A stretch of 64,000 nucleotides of DNA from Flavobacteriales bacterium (GTDB lineage: Bacteria > Bacteroidota > Bacteroidia > Flavobacteriales > Flavobacteriaceae). Both the position numbers and the translations under genes were made by a program. Where the stretch lies: NCBI GenBank assembly GCA_011525015.1, contig WTJC01000013.1:63285-127284 (forward strand), given 5' to 3'. The notes under the pieces are model-generated. The model made no database searches. It was not told where the DNA came from and saw only the letters and a list, made by a program, of their open reading frames with translations. Positions 28,788 to 36,646 of this stretch are shown here, piece by piece; the first letter of the stretch is position 1, and each line of letters begins with the position of its first letter.

Positions 28788-29006
28788 CTAATCGGGGTCT
28801 ACTAAACAAGAATCGCATAACTGCTCATCGACGAAAATACGATCGCCATTTTTGGAGTAGTAACAACCGTTCAAATTTGAGCTTAAATTGTACTCAATAT
28901 TATCCGCTTCGTCAATGTAAACGCCACAAAAATCCGCCACAGGAGAACAACTCGCGCAGTAAAATAATAGCGCTAGTAGATAATAATTTAATACTTTTGG
29001 AGCCAT
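28788..29006 (-). CDS. Small hypothetical lipoprotein, cysteine-containing
   Basis: I place the start at MAPKVLNYY (29004-29006), eight codons inside the ORF-track frame, because it gives a compact lipoprotein signal (LLALLFYCASC). The mature part has about 50 residues with several cysteines (FCGVYID, NGCYYSKNG, LCDSC) that could form disulfides in the periplasm. No family is recognised. It is divergent from the endonuclease gene by about 65 bases. Confidence 0.5.
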   Translation of the reverse strand: MAPKVLNYYLLALLFYCASCSPVADFCGVYIDEADNIEYNLSSNLNGCYYSKNGDRIFVDEQLCDSCLVDPD

Positions 29007-29070
29007 ATTTGTTCTATTTAGAAGCATCATTTAATCAGAAGTTTGTAAGTGAATTGATCAAAATATCAGA

Positions 29071-29715
29071 GTGATGAAAAAGTATCATTTTTTATTGTTT
29101 TTTGCAACACTAATTTCATGTACCTCACAATTGGGTACTTCAAGCGGTGAACCAATTGAGATAGAGCCCATAGAGGTAGTACTTAGAAAAGACGTGTTCA
29201 TTGACAAGGGGATTTTTCAAATTTCATATAATGAAGAGTATCAGCAACCTAATTGGGTTGAATACATAGCATCGAATAGGCCCAAAAATGTTTCCAGAGG
29301 AGATTTAGATTTTTTTGCAGAGCCTGATGTATACACAAGCGATAATAACGATTATCGAAATAATCCTTGGGACAGAGGTCATATGGCTCCGGCAGCTACT
29401 TTTGCAGACACCTTTGAAAATATCCGCACAACATTTACCTACGCCAATTGCGCAATGCATTGGGACCAGTTAAATCAAGGTGAATGGGCAGAACTTGAAA
29501 GTCAAATTAGAGATTGGTCGATTGAAGGCGATGTAAAGGTTCGAATTACTTTGGTTTTTGGTGAAGATCATATCATCAGAGAAACTGGAGTGCACATCCC
29601 TACTGGGTTTGAGAAAAAATTGACCTTTGCAGATAACACTACTAAATGTTTTTATTTTCCCAATGAAGACACTGATAGAAATTGGGACGAATACGAGGTT
29701 ACATGTGGGTCTTAA
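29071..29715 (+). CDS. DNA/RNA non-specific endonuclease, lipoprotein
   Basis: A 214-residue protein with a lipoprotein signal (TLISCTSQ). The NUC domain (His-Me finger, Serratia/NucA type) shows the hallmark NPWDRGHMAPAATF with the catalytic His. FTYANCAMHWDQLNQGEWAELE follows, where the Asn coordinates magnesium. Such enzymes cut DNA and RNA outside the cytoplasm. It starts just before the exopolysaccharide locus, 30 bases upstream of the TM1410-like gene, so it may act on extracellular DNA in the same matrix; that link is inference. Confidence 0.87.
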   Translation: MMKKYHFLLFFATLISCTSQLGTSSGEPIEIEPIEVVLRKDVFIDKGIFQISYNEEYQQPNWVEYIASNRPKNVSRGDLDFFAEPDVYTSDNNDYRNNPWDRGHMAPAATFADTFENIRTTFTYANCAMHWDQLNQGEWAELESQIRDWSIEGDVKVRITLVFGEDHIIRETGVHIPTGFEKKLTFADNTTKCFYFPNEDTDRNWDEYEVTCGS

Positions 29716-29745
29716 ATTAATACTGTAGGGCGAAAAAGTGATTTA

Positions 29746-30690
29746 ATGAGGTATTTGATATCCATCGTATTTTTTGTGTGTTTTGGCCATGTATCAGCCC
29801 AAGAGATATCTTATAGAGATGAAATGAGGTCTTTTGTTAGTGAGATAAGCGCCTACGCCAAAGAAAGAAATTCAAACTTTTATATCGTTCCTCAAAATGG
29901 TATTGAGCTTATCACAGTTGATGGCGATCTTAGCCAGCCTTTGCATATGAATTATATAAATGCTATTGATGGCCATGCACAGGAAAGTTTGTTTTTCAGT
30001 CATCAATTTATGAGTAGGCTCTCCCAAAAAAGACGAACGGACTACTTGATTCCCTATTATTCCAAACTGAAGTCTTTAGAGAAGCTTATTCTTATCACAG
30101 ATTACAGCTCAAATCCAATCAAACAGAGCGAATCTGCACAAAAAAATGCTGCATTAGGATTTGTTTCTTACACCGCATCAAACAAAAGACTCTCAAAAAT
30201 CCAAGAATTAAACTTTACCAATTCCAACACTTCAGTTGAAGGTCTTTTAAACGTTTCTAATTTTTTATACCTCATCAATCCCGAAAATTTCGAAAATAAA
30301 GAAGATTATATCCAAGAATTGGCTCAAACCTCTTATGATTTATTTGTCATTGATCTCTTTTTTAGAGAAGAACAACTCAATGCTCAAGACTTGCAAAAAT
30401 TAAAAAGAAAGCCCGATGGAAGTTCAAGAATAGTGCTTTCTTATATGTCTATCGGAGAAGCCGAAGATTACAGGTTTTACTGGAATGAAGATTGGTACTA
30501 CAACACCCCGAATTGGCTCATGGAAGAAAATCCATCTTGGAAAGGAAATTACGTGGTTCAATATTGGAATGAGCAGTGGAAAAATATAATTTTTGGCTCG
30601 ACTAATGCTTATTTGGATCTCATCATTCAAAGTGGTTTTGACGGGGTATATTTAGACATTATTGACGCTTTTGAATTCTACGAAAAGTAA
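29746..30690 (+). CDS. Secreted TM1410/GH114-like putative endo-alpha-1,4-polygalactosaminidase
   Basis: A 314-residue protein with a signal peptide ending near residue 19 (GHVSAQ). It matches the TM1410-like family (COG2342, related to GH114 and the PelA hydrolase). The N-terminal third carries FYIVPQNGIELI and INAIDGHAQESLFF; the C-terminal barrel carries LFVIDLFF (Asp203), YMSIGEAEDYRFYW (Glu238) and DGVYLDIIDAFEF (Asp304). The family splits galactosamine-type alpha-1,4 polymers, fitting a Pel-like product. It ends at the normal family end, so it is not truncated. It lies 95 bases before pelF and may act in trimming or release. Confidence 0.85.
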   Translation: MRYLISIVFFVCFGHVSAQEISYRDEMRSFVSEISAYAKERNSNFYIVPQNGIELITVDGDLSQPLHMNYINAIDGHAQESLFFSHQFMSRLSQKRRTDYLIPYYSKLKSLEKLILITDYSSNPIKQSESAQKNAALGFVSYTASNKRLSKIQELNFTNSNTSVEGLLNVSNFLYLINPENFENKEDYIQELAQTSYDLFVIDLFFREEQLNAQDLQKLKRKPDGSSRIVLSYMSIGEAEDYRFYWNEDWYYNTPNWLMEENPSWKGNYVVQYWNEQWKNIIFGSTNAYLDLIIQSGFDGVYLDIIDAFEFYEK

Positions 30691-30785
30691 GGGTTGTATT
30701 ACAAGGGTAAAATGTGTTGTTCGTCTTTAAAATGACATCTCACAAGGATTAATGAATATTTTGCATTTCCGGATCTATCTGCCAT

Positions 30786-32324
30786 ATGGAAGTGCAACAA
30801 GAATCGAGCTCAAAAATAAATGTACTGTTGATTACAGAGGGTACCTATCCCTACTACGGGGGTGGGGTGTCAACCTGGTGTGACGATCTTATTCAAAACA
30901 TTTCTTCATCTAACTTTTCAGTGGTTTGTATTACGGACACTTATAAACCTAATCCAAACTTTACATTTCCAAAAAACGTTCAAAACATTTATCAGTTTCC
31001 TCTTTGGGATGCAGAAGAGCCTATAGAATATATTGGAAGTGAGGCGACTTATGAATCCGTTGTACGTCGAAAAAACAGCACTAATGCTATCGTTATTGAA
31101 ACACTCTTTCTTCCGCATTTTGAAAAATTCATGAGAATGCAATTTGCAGATGAGTATTCCATAGAAGAATTGAATAGCTGTTTAAAAAAAATGTGGGAGT
31201 ATTTTAGTCGATTTGATTACAAGTCGACTTTAAAGCATGAATTGATTTGGAATTCGTTAAAAAAAATCATCTCAGAATCCTTTGATGATCAAATCCTTGA
31301 TAACACCTCATTAGAAGACATTACTGCTACTGGACGCTTGCTTTATAGGTTTTTGCAACCTATCACTGTCGATTTACCCAAAACAGATATTTCTCATTTA
31401 ACTATTGCTGGTTTTGCTGGTTTAATTGCCTTGAATCAAAAATTTAAATATAAGACGCCTGTTTTTTTGACCGAACACGGGGTATTTATGCGTGAACGAT
31501 TATTGGCTATCGGCAGTTCTAACTATTCTATTTTTTTAAAATTATTCTTGACCAAAATTTCTGAAGCAATCTCAAGATTGGTCTATCATAACGCAGATCA
31601 AATCAGCACGGTTACTCATTTCAATAAAAGTTGGGAAACCAAATACGGAGCAGATCTCAATAAAATCAAAGTACTATACAACGGCGTAGATACACAAAAA
31701 TTCAAACCTTCAGAAGCGAAGCAGTCTAAAAAATTTAAAGTTGTTGCTGCTGCACGCATATTTGAATTAAAAGACATTCTGACCATGATAAAAGTCTGCC
31801 ATCAGGTCAAACGAACTTTTAGTCAAATCGAATTTATTGTTTACGGAAATAAAGACGCTGTTCCAGAATATACCAAAGCTTGCGAAACACTTATTAGAGA
31901 TTTACAGCTGGAATCAAATTTTAAATTAGCAGGGTTTCACAGTGAACCTCATAAAATTTATTTAGAAGGAGATTTATCGATCTTAACTTCGATTTCAGAA
32001 GGATTCCCATATACGGTAATCGAATCGATGAGTTGTGGAATTCCTGTGGTGGCCACAGATGTAGGGGGTGTAATCGAAGCTATTGATGAAAGCACAGGAA
32101 TTATTTGTAAACCTAAGGATGTAGTGGCTTTGGCGAAGGCCGTGGTCAAATTATTAACAGAAGATTCATTGAGGGTCGAAATGGGAGAGCGTTCACGAGA
32201 AAAAGTAGTAAAGCACTTTAGCATTGAAACATTCACTTCTCATTTTGAACACAGCTATTTCAATTTGACTAAAGCTAAAACTAAATCAATTTCAAGAAAA
32301 ACAGTTAAAAGGCTTGTCAGCTAA
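30786..32324 (+). CDS. pelF: PelF-type family 4 glycosyltransferase
   Basis: A 512-residue cytoplasmic protein, close to the ~507 residues of Pseudomonas PelF. The start has the PelF hallmark ITEGTYPYYGGGVSTWCDD. EHGVFMRERL lies mid-protein, LYNGVDTQKFKP follows, and the GT-B C-terminal donor site is SISEGFPYTVIESMSCG followed by IPVVATDVGG. PelF polymerises UDP-sugar (UDP-GalNAc in Pseudomonas) on the inner face of the membrane. Its TAA is directly followed by the ATG of the PelG gene. Function by homology is strong, donor identity is inferred. Confidence 0.88.
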   Translation: MEVQQESSSKINVLLITEGTYPYYGGGVSTWCDDLIQNISSSNFSVVCITDTYKPNPNFTFPKNVQNIYQFPLWDAEEPIEYIGSEATYESVVRRKNSTNAIVIETLFLPHFEKFMRMQFADEYSIEELNSCLKKMWEYFSRFDYKSTLKHELIWNSLKKIISESFDDQILDNTSLEDITATGRLLYRFLQPITVDLPKTDISHLTIAGFAGLIALNQKFKYKTPVFLTEHGVFMRERLLAIGSSNYSIFLKLFLTKISEAISRLVYHNADQISTVTHFNKSWETKYGADLNKIKVLYNGVDTQKFKPSEAKQSKKFKVVAAARIFELKDILTMIKVCHQVKRTFSQIEFIVYGNKDAVPEYTKACETLIRDLQLESNFKLAGFHSEPHKIYLEGDLSILTSISEGFPYTVIESMSCGIPVVATDVGGVIEAIDESTGIICKPKDVVALAKAVVKLLTEDSLRVEMGERSREKVVKHFSIETFTSHFEHSYFNLTKAKTKSISRKTVKRLVS

Positions 32325-33911
32325 ATGAATGATTTCAATTCAAATATCACCGCTTTAGTTGCTTCGGTTAATGAGAAATTAGACATTGCCACAAACGTCA
32401 ATAGTGTTCAGGCTTGTATTGAATCTTTGGGAATTCGTTCTAAAGACGTTCAGGACGATTTCGGTTTTGAGGATATTTCTGAACTCTCTTCCTTTATCTT
32501 TAAAAAAAATCAAGAACAATTACCTTTAGTTTTAAGCCAAAAAGGCGTCACATTACCAACTAAAACTTTTGTATGGTCAGACTACTTTTTCCTAAAAAAC
32601 AAACTGTTTTTTGCAAACTATTCCAAAGGTCTATTCCACATATTACCGGTACTTACTCAAATCCTAACTATTTTACTTTTCGGGTATTCTCTTTGGGCTT
32701 ATCTCGGTTTTAACAATCTTCAATCCACTGCCGTAGTACTCGGGGTTATTTTTGGATTGATTTATTCAGGTGGATATGTACAAGTCATTGGTCGGCAAGC
32801 CACATTTTATTGGAATTTTAAAGAATATCACAAAGCTGTTTATATTATTAACCAATCCAATCGTTCTGCGCTAAAGAATCTTCTAAAGATTTTAGCCGTT
32901 GGATTTTTAATTAATCTATTTACTCATATTCTACCTCCTTTCTTGTATCTCATAACAGCGAGTTACACCCTGTTTATTAGCTCAATTTTAATCGTCTTGG
33001 CTCCTTTTCACGTCATTAAAAAAAGATGGGTCATCAATTTTGTTTTGGGTATTCCTACACTTTTTTCTCTACTTTTTCTAAACTATGATATGCCCGTATA
33101 CTACATTCATTGGTCGGGAATAATCATGGCTTGTATCATTGGGAGGATCTATGTTTGGAATTATTTTAGACGGATTACTACAACTGATTTAAACTTTAAA
33201 TCGCCTTTAAAAGAGAGTATCATTTATAAGAATTACTTGTATTTTACCTATGGAATTTTATTGTATCTCTTTATTTTTTTAGATCGTATTATCGCGTGGT
33301 CACTGTACAACAAAAGTTCTAACCAGGTTATTTATTACGAGAAGGATTACGAGATAGGAATGGATATCGCTATAATTATGTTTTTCTTACTGGCAGGTGT
33401 CCTTGAGTTCTCGGTCTCCTATTTCTCAAAATTCATGGATATCAGACAAAAAATAATATCCTTTAAAAACCAGCAACAATTCAATTTGAAATTTAGAAAT
33501 ATGTATGTGCTTCACAGTACGATTTTACTTCTTTCAAGTGCATGTATAGCTTACTTCATCTACTGGTTTATGTTCAACGAACAGGGGTACAATACTATTT
33601 TCGAAGTTCCCATAGAACAAAAGAGTATTAAGGTAGCAATTATAGGTGCCATGGGCTACTTATTTCTTACCTGGGCAATGCTGAATGCACTTTATATGTT
33701 CACTTTGAATAAAGTAAAAATCGTCTTGCAATATATGGCAATTGCAACTGTGCTTAATTTGGTTATCGGCTATTTTGCGAGTCGGGTGATTTCATATGAA
33801 TATGCTTCAATCGGAATGTTGATTGGGAGTATACTGTTTTGTGTTTTAACAGTGCGAGAAATCTTTAAGTTTTTAAAAAAATTAGATTATCACTACTATG
33901 CAGCCTATTAA
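32325..33911 (+). CDS. pelG: PelG-type polysaccharide transporter (MOP superfamily) with N-terminal extension
   Basis: A 528-residue inner-membrane protein. From about residue 110 there are roughly twelve hydrophobic helices with the PelG features GGYVQVIGRQATFYWN and, later, YYEKDYEIGMDIAIIMFFLLAGVLEF. It should move the nascent polymer across the inner membrane. Unlike Pseudomonas PelG (~456 residues, membrane helices near the start), the first ~100 residues are soluble and acidic. This part is of unknown role. The last 14 bases overlap the next gene. Confidence 0.85.
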   Translation: MNDFNSNITALVASVNEKLDIATNVNSVQACIESLGIRSKDVQDDFGFEDISELSSFIFKKNQEQLPLVLSQKGVTLPTKTFVWSDYFFLKNKLFFANYSKGLFHILPVLTQILTILLFGYSLWAYLGFNNLQSTAVVLGVIFGLIYSGGYVQVIGRQATFYWNFKEYHKAVYIINQSNRSALKNLLKILAVGFLINLFTHILPPFLYLITASYTLFISSILIVLAPFHVIKKRWVINFVLGIPTLFSLLFLNYDMPVYYIHWSGIIMACIIGRIYVWNYFRRITTTDLNFKSPLKESIIYKNYLYFTYGILLYLFIFLDRIIAWSLYNKSSNQVIYYEKDYEIGMDIAIIMFFLLAGVLEFSVSYFSKFMDIRQKIISFKNQQQFNLKFRNMYVLHSTILLLSSACIAYFIYWFMFNEQGYNTIFEVPIEQKSIKVAIIGAMGYLFLTWAMLNALYMFTLNKVKIVLQYMAIATVLNLVIGYFASRVISYEYASIGMLIGSILFCVLTVREIFKFLKKLDYHYYAAY

Positions 33912-34656
33912 CCAAATCGTAAATATTCATGATCAAAAGTGGACAATTTTCTACAACAAGGTCAATGTTGAACAAATCAGAGGATATGATCTCATTATTA
34001 TCGAAAGCGAACATTATTCACTAAAAGAAATTACCTTCTTAAAAGTAAATAACGCTATTGTCTTAGGGTATTTTAGTCTGAGTGAGCTAAATATAAATCA
34101 CCATCAATTTCACAACCAATCGCATCTTTTGCACGAAAAGCACAAAAATTGGGACAGTTATTATCTCGATATCACACATAAAAAATATAAGGATTACGCA
34201 AGAAAACAGATGATTTCCTCGCTAGAGAAAGGAGTCGATGGTCTTTTTTTAGATAATATTGACAATACTTCTCCATGGGGTATATTTAAAGGTCAAGAAG
34301 ATCTTTTGCTGTCGGTTATTCAAGATATTAAAAATGAATACCCATTTATTAAACTTTTGATTAATGGAGGCATTTGGATGCACGAAAAGATTGCCGCATT
34401 AACCTTGGGATGGTTTGTTGAATCACTATTTACCCGTTACGACTTCGAATACCAGAAAACAATCGCGCGATGTAAAAGTGAATTCAGCGTTGCTGTTGAA
34501 CAATTACATGCTATTTCGAAGCCTTATAAGTTGCCTGTTTATTTGATTGAATACTGCTCGCCAGATTTGTTGGCAGAATTTAATCATCGTCTTCCTTTAT
34601 ACTGGAACCTTCAGTGTTTACCAATTCATTTAAATTATCAGTATGCAATTGGTTGA
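33898..34656 (+). CDS. PelA hydrolase-domain-like protein lacking a signal peptide
   Basis: A 252-residue protein resembling the GH114/GH166 barrel that forms the N-terminal hydrolase domain of PelA. Matching features are YDLIIIESEHYS (Glu36), LGYFSLSELN (Glu63, aligning with the conserved 'VGE' Glu), YLDITH, and GVDGLFLDNID (Asp119). No signal peptide or membrane segment is visible, so it appears cytoplasmic, unlike PelA. It overlaps the preceding and following genes by 14 bases each, which implies coupled synthesis with PelG and the polytopic protein. Catalytic competence is uncertain; it could be a binding or quality-control module. Confidence 0.72.
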   Translation: MQPINQIVNIHDQKWTIFYNKVNVEQIRGYDLIIIESEHYSLKEITFLKVNNAIVLGYFSLSELNINHHQFHNQSHLLHEKHKNWDSYYLDITHKKYKDYARKQMISSLEKGVDGLFLDNIDNTSPWGIFKGQEDLLLSVIQDIKNEYPFIKLLINGGIWMHEKIAALTLGWFVESLFTRYDFEYQKTIARCKSEFSVAVEQLHAISKPYKLPVYLIEYCSPDLLAEFNHRLPLYWNLQCLPIHLNYQYAIG

Positions 34657-36646
34657 TTTTATATCGAATGAGATTGGTTTTTTAATGGGACCTTTTCGGG
34701 TATTAATGCTTTGTGCTTTTGTAGCATATGTATTAACACTGAAAAACTTCGCTAATCGATCTGCCTTTGACTTAAGTTCTGGAGCGATCGCATTAGGTTT
34801 TTATTTTAGTACTGTTATTCTTTTGGCACACCTGCTTGTCATGGCCAATATGTTTGATCGTTTTACGGTTTATTTCATCTTTTTCTTTATCATTTTTATT
34901 GCACCTTCACTAAAGTTGCAATCCTACTTCAGGCTTCTAAGACAGGGTAAATATTCTCTCAGAGCGACAAGCTCAGAGCAGTTTAATTCACTGTACGATC
35001 AACTCCTGGAATTTTATAAAAAATTAAAGCGATTTAGATGGCTTGTAGTAGTCCAAAAGCATTTTCAAAAAAGATCGATTTTATTCTTCTCCATTTTTAT
35101 TAGTGCTTTAATAACGATGTTTATTCGAATGAGTTTCATTGAAAATGATTTGTATACCCTTTCAAAATTATGGGTGAAAGAAATTAACGTTTTAAACGAA
35201 TTAAACAACAGTTTACCGTTTAGCACAACTTCAGGTTTATTTGGAGAATATTTGAGTATACACCTCTATGCTAAATTAACTGGCCTCAATATCAATTTAG
35301 CCGTAATTTCTTTTGGATTGATTGAATTCTTTTTTTTAGGAGGAATGCTCTATTGGTTTATCAAAGAAGTATCTAATTCGAAATATACTATTCCTCTAAT
35401 TTGTATGCTGCTATTAGCTGTAGGTTTTCGTTACCTCCCTTTTAATCTCAATTTATTACTAAAGCATCAGTCTGAATACCTGGGCTTTTTATTGCTACTC
35501 CCGCTCTTTTATCTCCTACTATGGAATCCTATGCATCATGTACTTCAGCGTAATAAAACATTGAAAATTAGCCTTTGGGTATTGGCGCTTTTTACGATTA
35601 ATTTTTTTGTAGCATTTTACGTTTTACCCGTTTTTTTGATTTGTGCAACATTAATTCAGTCTAATAACCGCATTTTACATGGACAGATGTGGAAAGCCTA
35701 TATTTATGGTCTTTTTGTTTTCAGTATATTCATTTACGGTTACAGTTCGATTAATCAATTTTCTATAGCAGAGTTTTTTATGAACAACTGGATTCAAATC
35801 GACAGCTACAGTTATTTTCCGCAGATGCGATTTGAAGTTTCTGATTTTCTTTTTGGAGCTGTATTAATCTCTACATTAGGCTTCACAATTAGTTTGGTCG
35901 CTTATTACATTGATAAATCACGATCGTCATTACTCGTATTAGCATTAAGTATATTAGTTATTATAAGTGGTTGCTTTTTATTCGAATCTTATTTTGATCT
36001 CGATGTCTTGTTTATTCTACTACCCCTTTTTACTGTTCTCGAATTATCGATTTTGTTTACAGCCTTAAAATGGTTTTTTGACACTGTAATCAAGAAACCT
36101 GCTATTTCTTATGCCATAGGGATGATTGCAATTTCAACGGCGACCTATCTATTGATCAGTAGCTTGTATTCGATTGAGATTGAGAAAAAAACTCCCCTTA
36201 AGAAAGACATACTCAGCGTTTATACTGAATTGTTTCTAACTAATTTTCCGTATACCTATAGTGTAGTTAATAATAAATACGCCGAACCCATGTCACAAGG
36301 TTCACATTTTTATATGAATTACGAAGAGTTTTCAAGTGATTATATATCGAAAGATTCGATTTATTACCAAAACCGAGAAGATGAAAACTATCTAAAATCA
36401 AATCCAGAAGTCATTCCTACCAATACCTACTATATTTTTATACCGAAATCTAAAAATGAGGATGATGAGCTTTTCAATGTAAATGTCTTAACGCAAAATA
36501 AAATTCAATCTACCTTGCGGGATTTAAAGAAAAAAGGACGCTCAATACGCACGTATTATGAATCCGAAAACTTAAGCGTTTATGAACTGACCAATAAGTC
36601 AAATGCTACAAAAATTAACGACATATTGCTCTCTAGGGAAAATTAA
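34643..36646 (+). CDS. Polytopic membrane protein of the Pel-like operon, unknown family
   Basis: A 667-residue protein that I do not recognise. About twelve or more hydrophobic helices run to roughly residue 505, with a basic cytoplasmic-type loop around 95-145. A soluble C-terminal domain (about 510-667) follows. The layout, many helices then a periplasmic-type domain, resembles GT-C membrane glycosyltransferases, but no motif proves this. It occupies the place where canonical pel operons have the inner-membrane subunits PelD/PelE, neither of which it resembles. It overlaps its neighbours by 14 and 44 bases. Confidence 0.7.
   Translation: MQLVDFISNEIGFLMGPFRVLMLCAFVAYVLTLKNFANRSAFDLSSGAIALGFYFSTVILLAHLLVMANMFDRFTVYFIFFFIIFIAPSLKLQSYFRLLRQGKYSLRATSSEQFNSLYDQLLEFYKKLKRFRWLVVVQKHFQKRSILFFSIFISALITMFIRMSFIENDLYTLSKLWVKEINVLNELNNSLPFSTTSGLFGEYLSIHLYAKLTGLNINLAVISFGLIEFFFLGGMLYWFIKEVSNSKYTIPLICMLLLAVGFRYLPFNLNLLLKHQSEYLGFLLLLPLFYLLLWNPMHHVLQRNKTLKISLWVLALFTINFFVAFYVLPVFLICATLIQSNNRILHGQMWKAYIYGLFVFSIFIYGYSSINQFSIAEFFMNNWIQIDSYSYFPQMRFEVSDFLFGAVLISTLGFTISLVAYYIDKSRSSLLVLALSILVIISGCFLFESYFDLDVLFILLPLFTVLELSILFTALKWFFDTVIKKPAISYAIGMIAISTATYLLISSLYSIEIEKKTPLKKDILSVYTELFLTNFPYTYSVVNNKYAEPMSQGSHFYMNYEEFSSDYISKDSIYYQNREDENYLKSNPEVIPTNTYYIFIPKSKNEDDELFNVNVLTQNKIQSTLRDLKKKGRSIRTYYESENLSVYELTNKSNATKINDILLSREN

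Noticed and set aside
29746-30690. Truncation of the TM1410-like protein at its C-terminus
   Set aside because: It ends at IIDAFEFYEK, where this family normally ends; the PQNG part lies at the N-terminus in the TM1410-type arrangement.
30745-30770. Promoter core TATTTTG ahead of pelF
   Set aside because: It is one base short of TAnnTTTG and has no -33 partner, so it is too weak to list.
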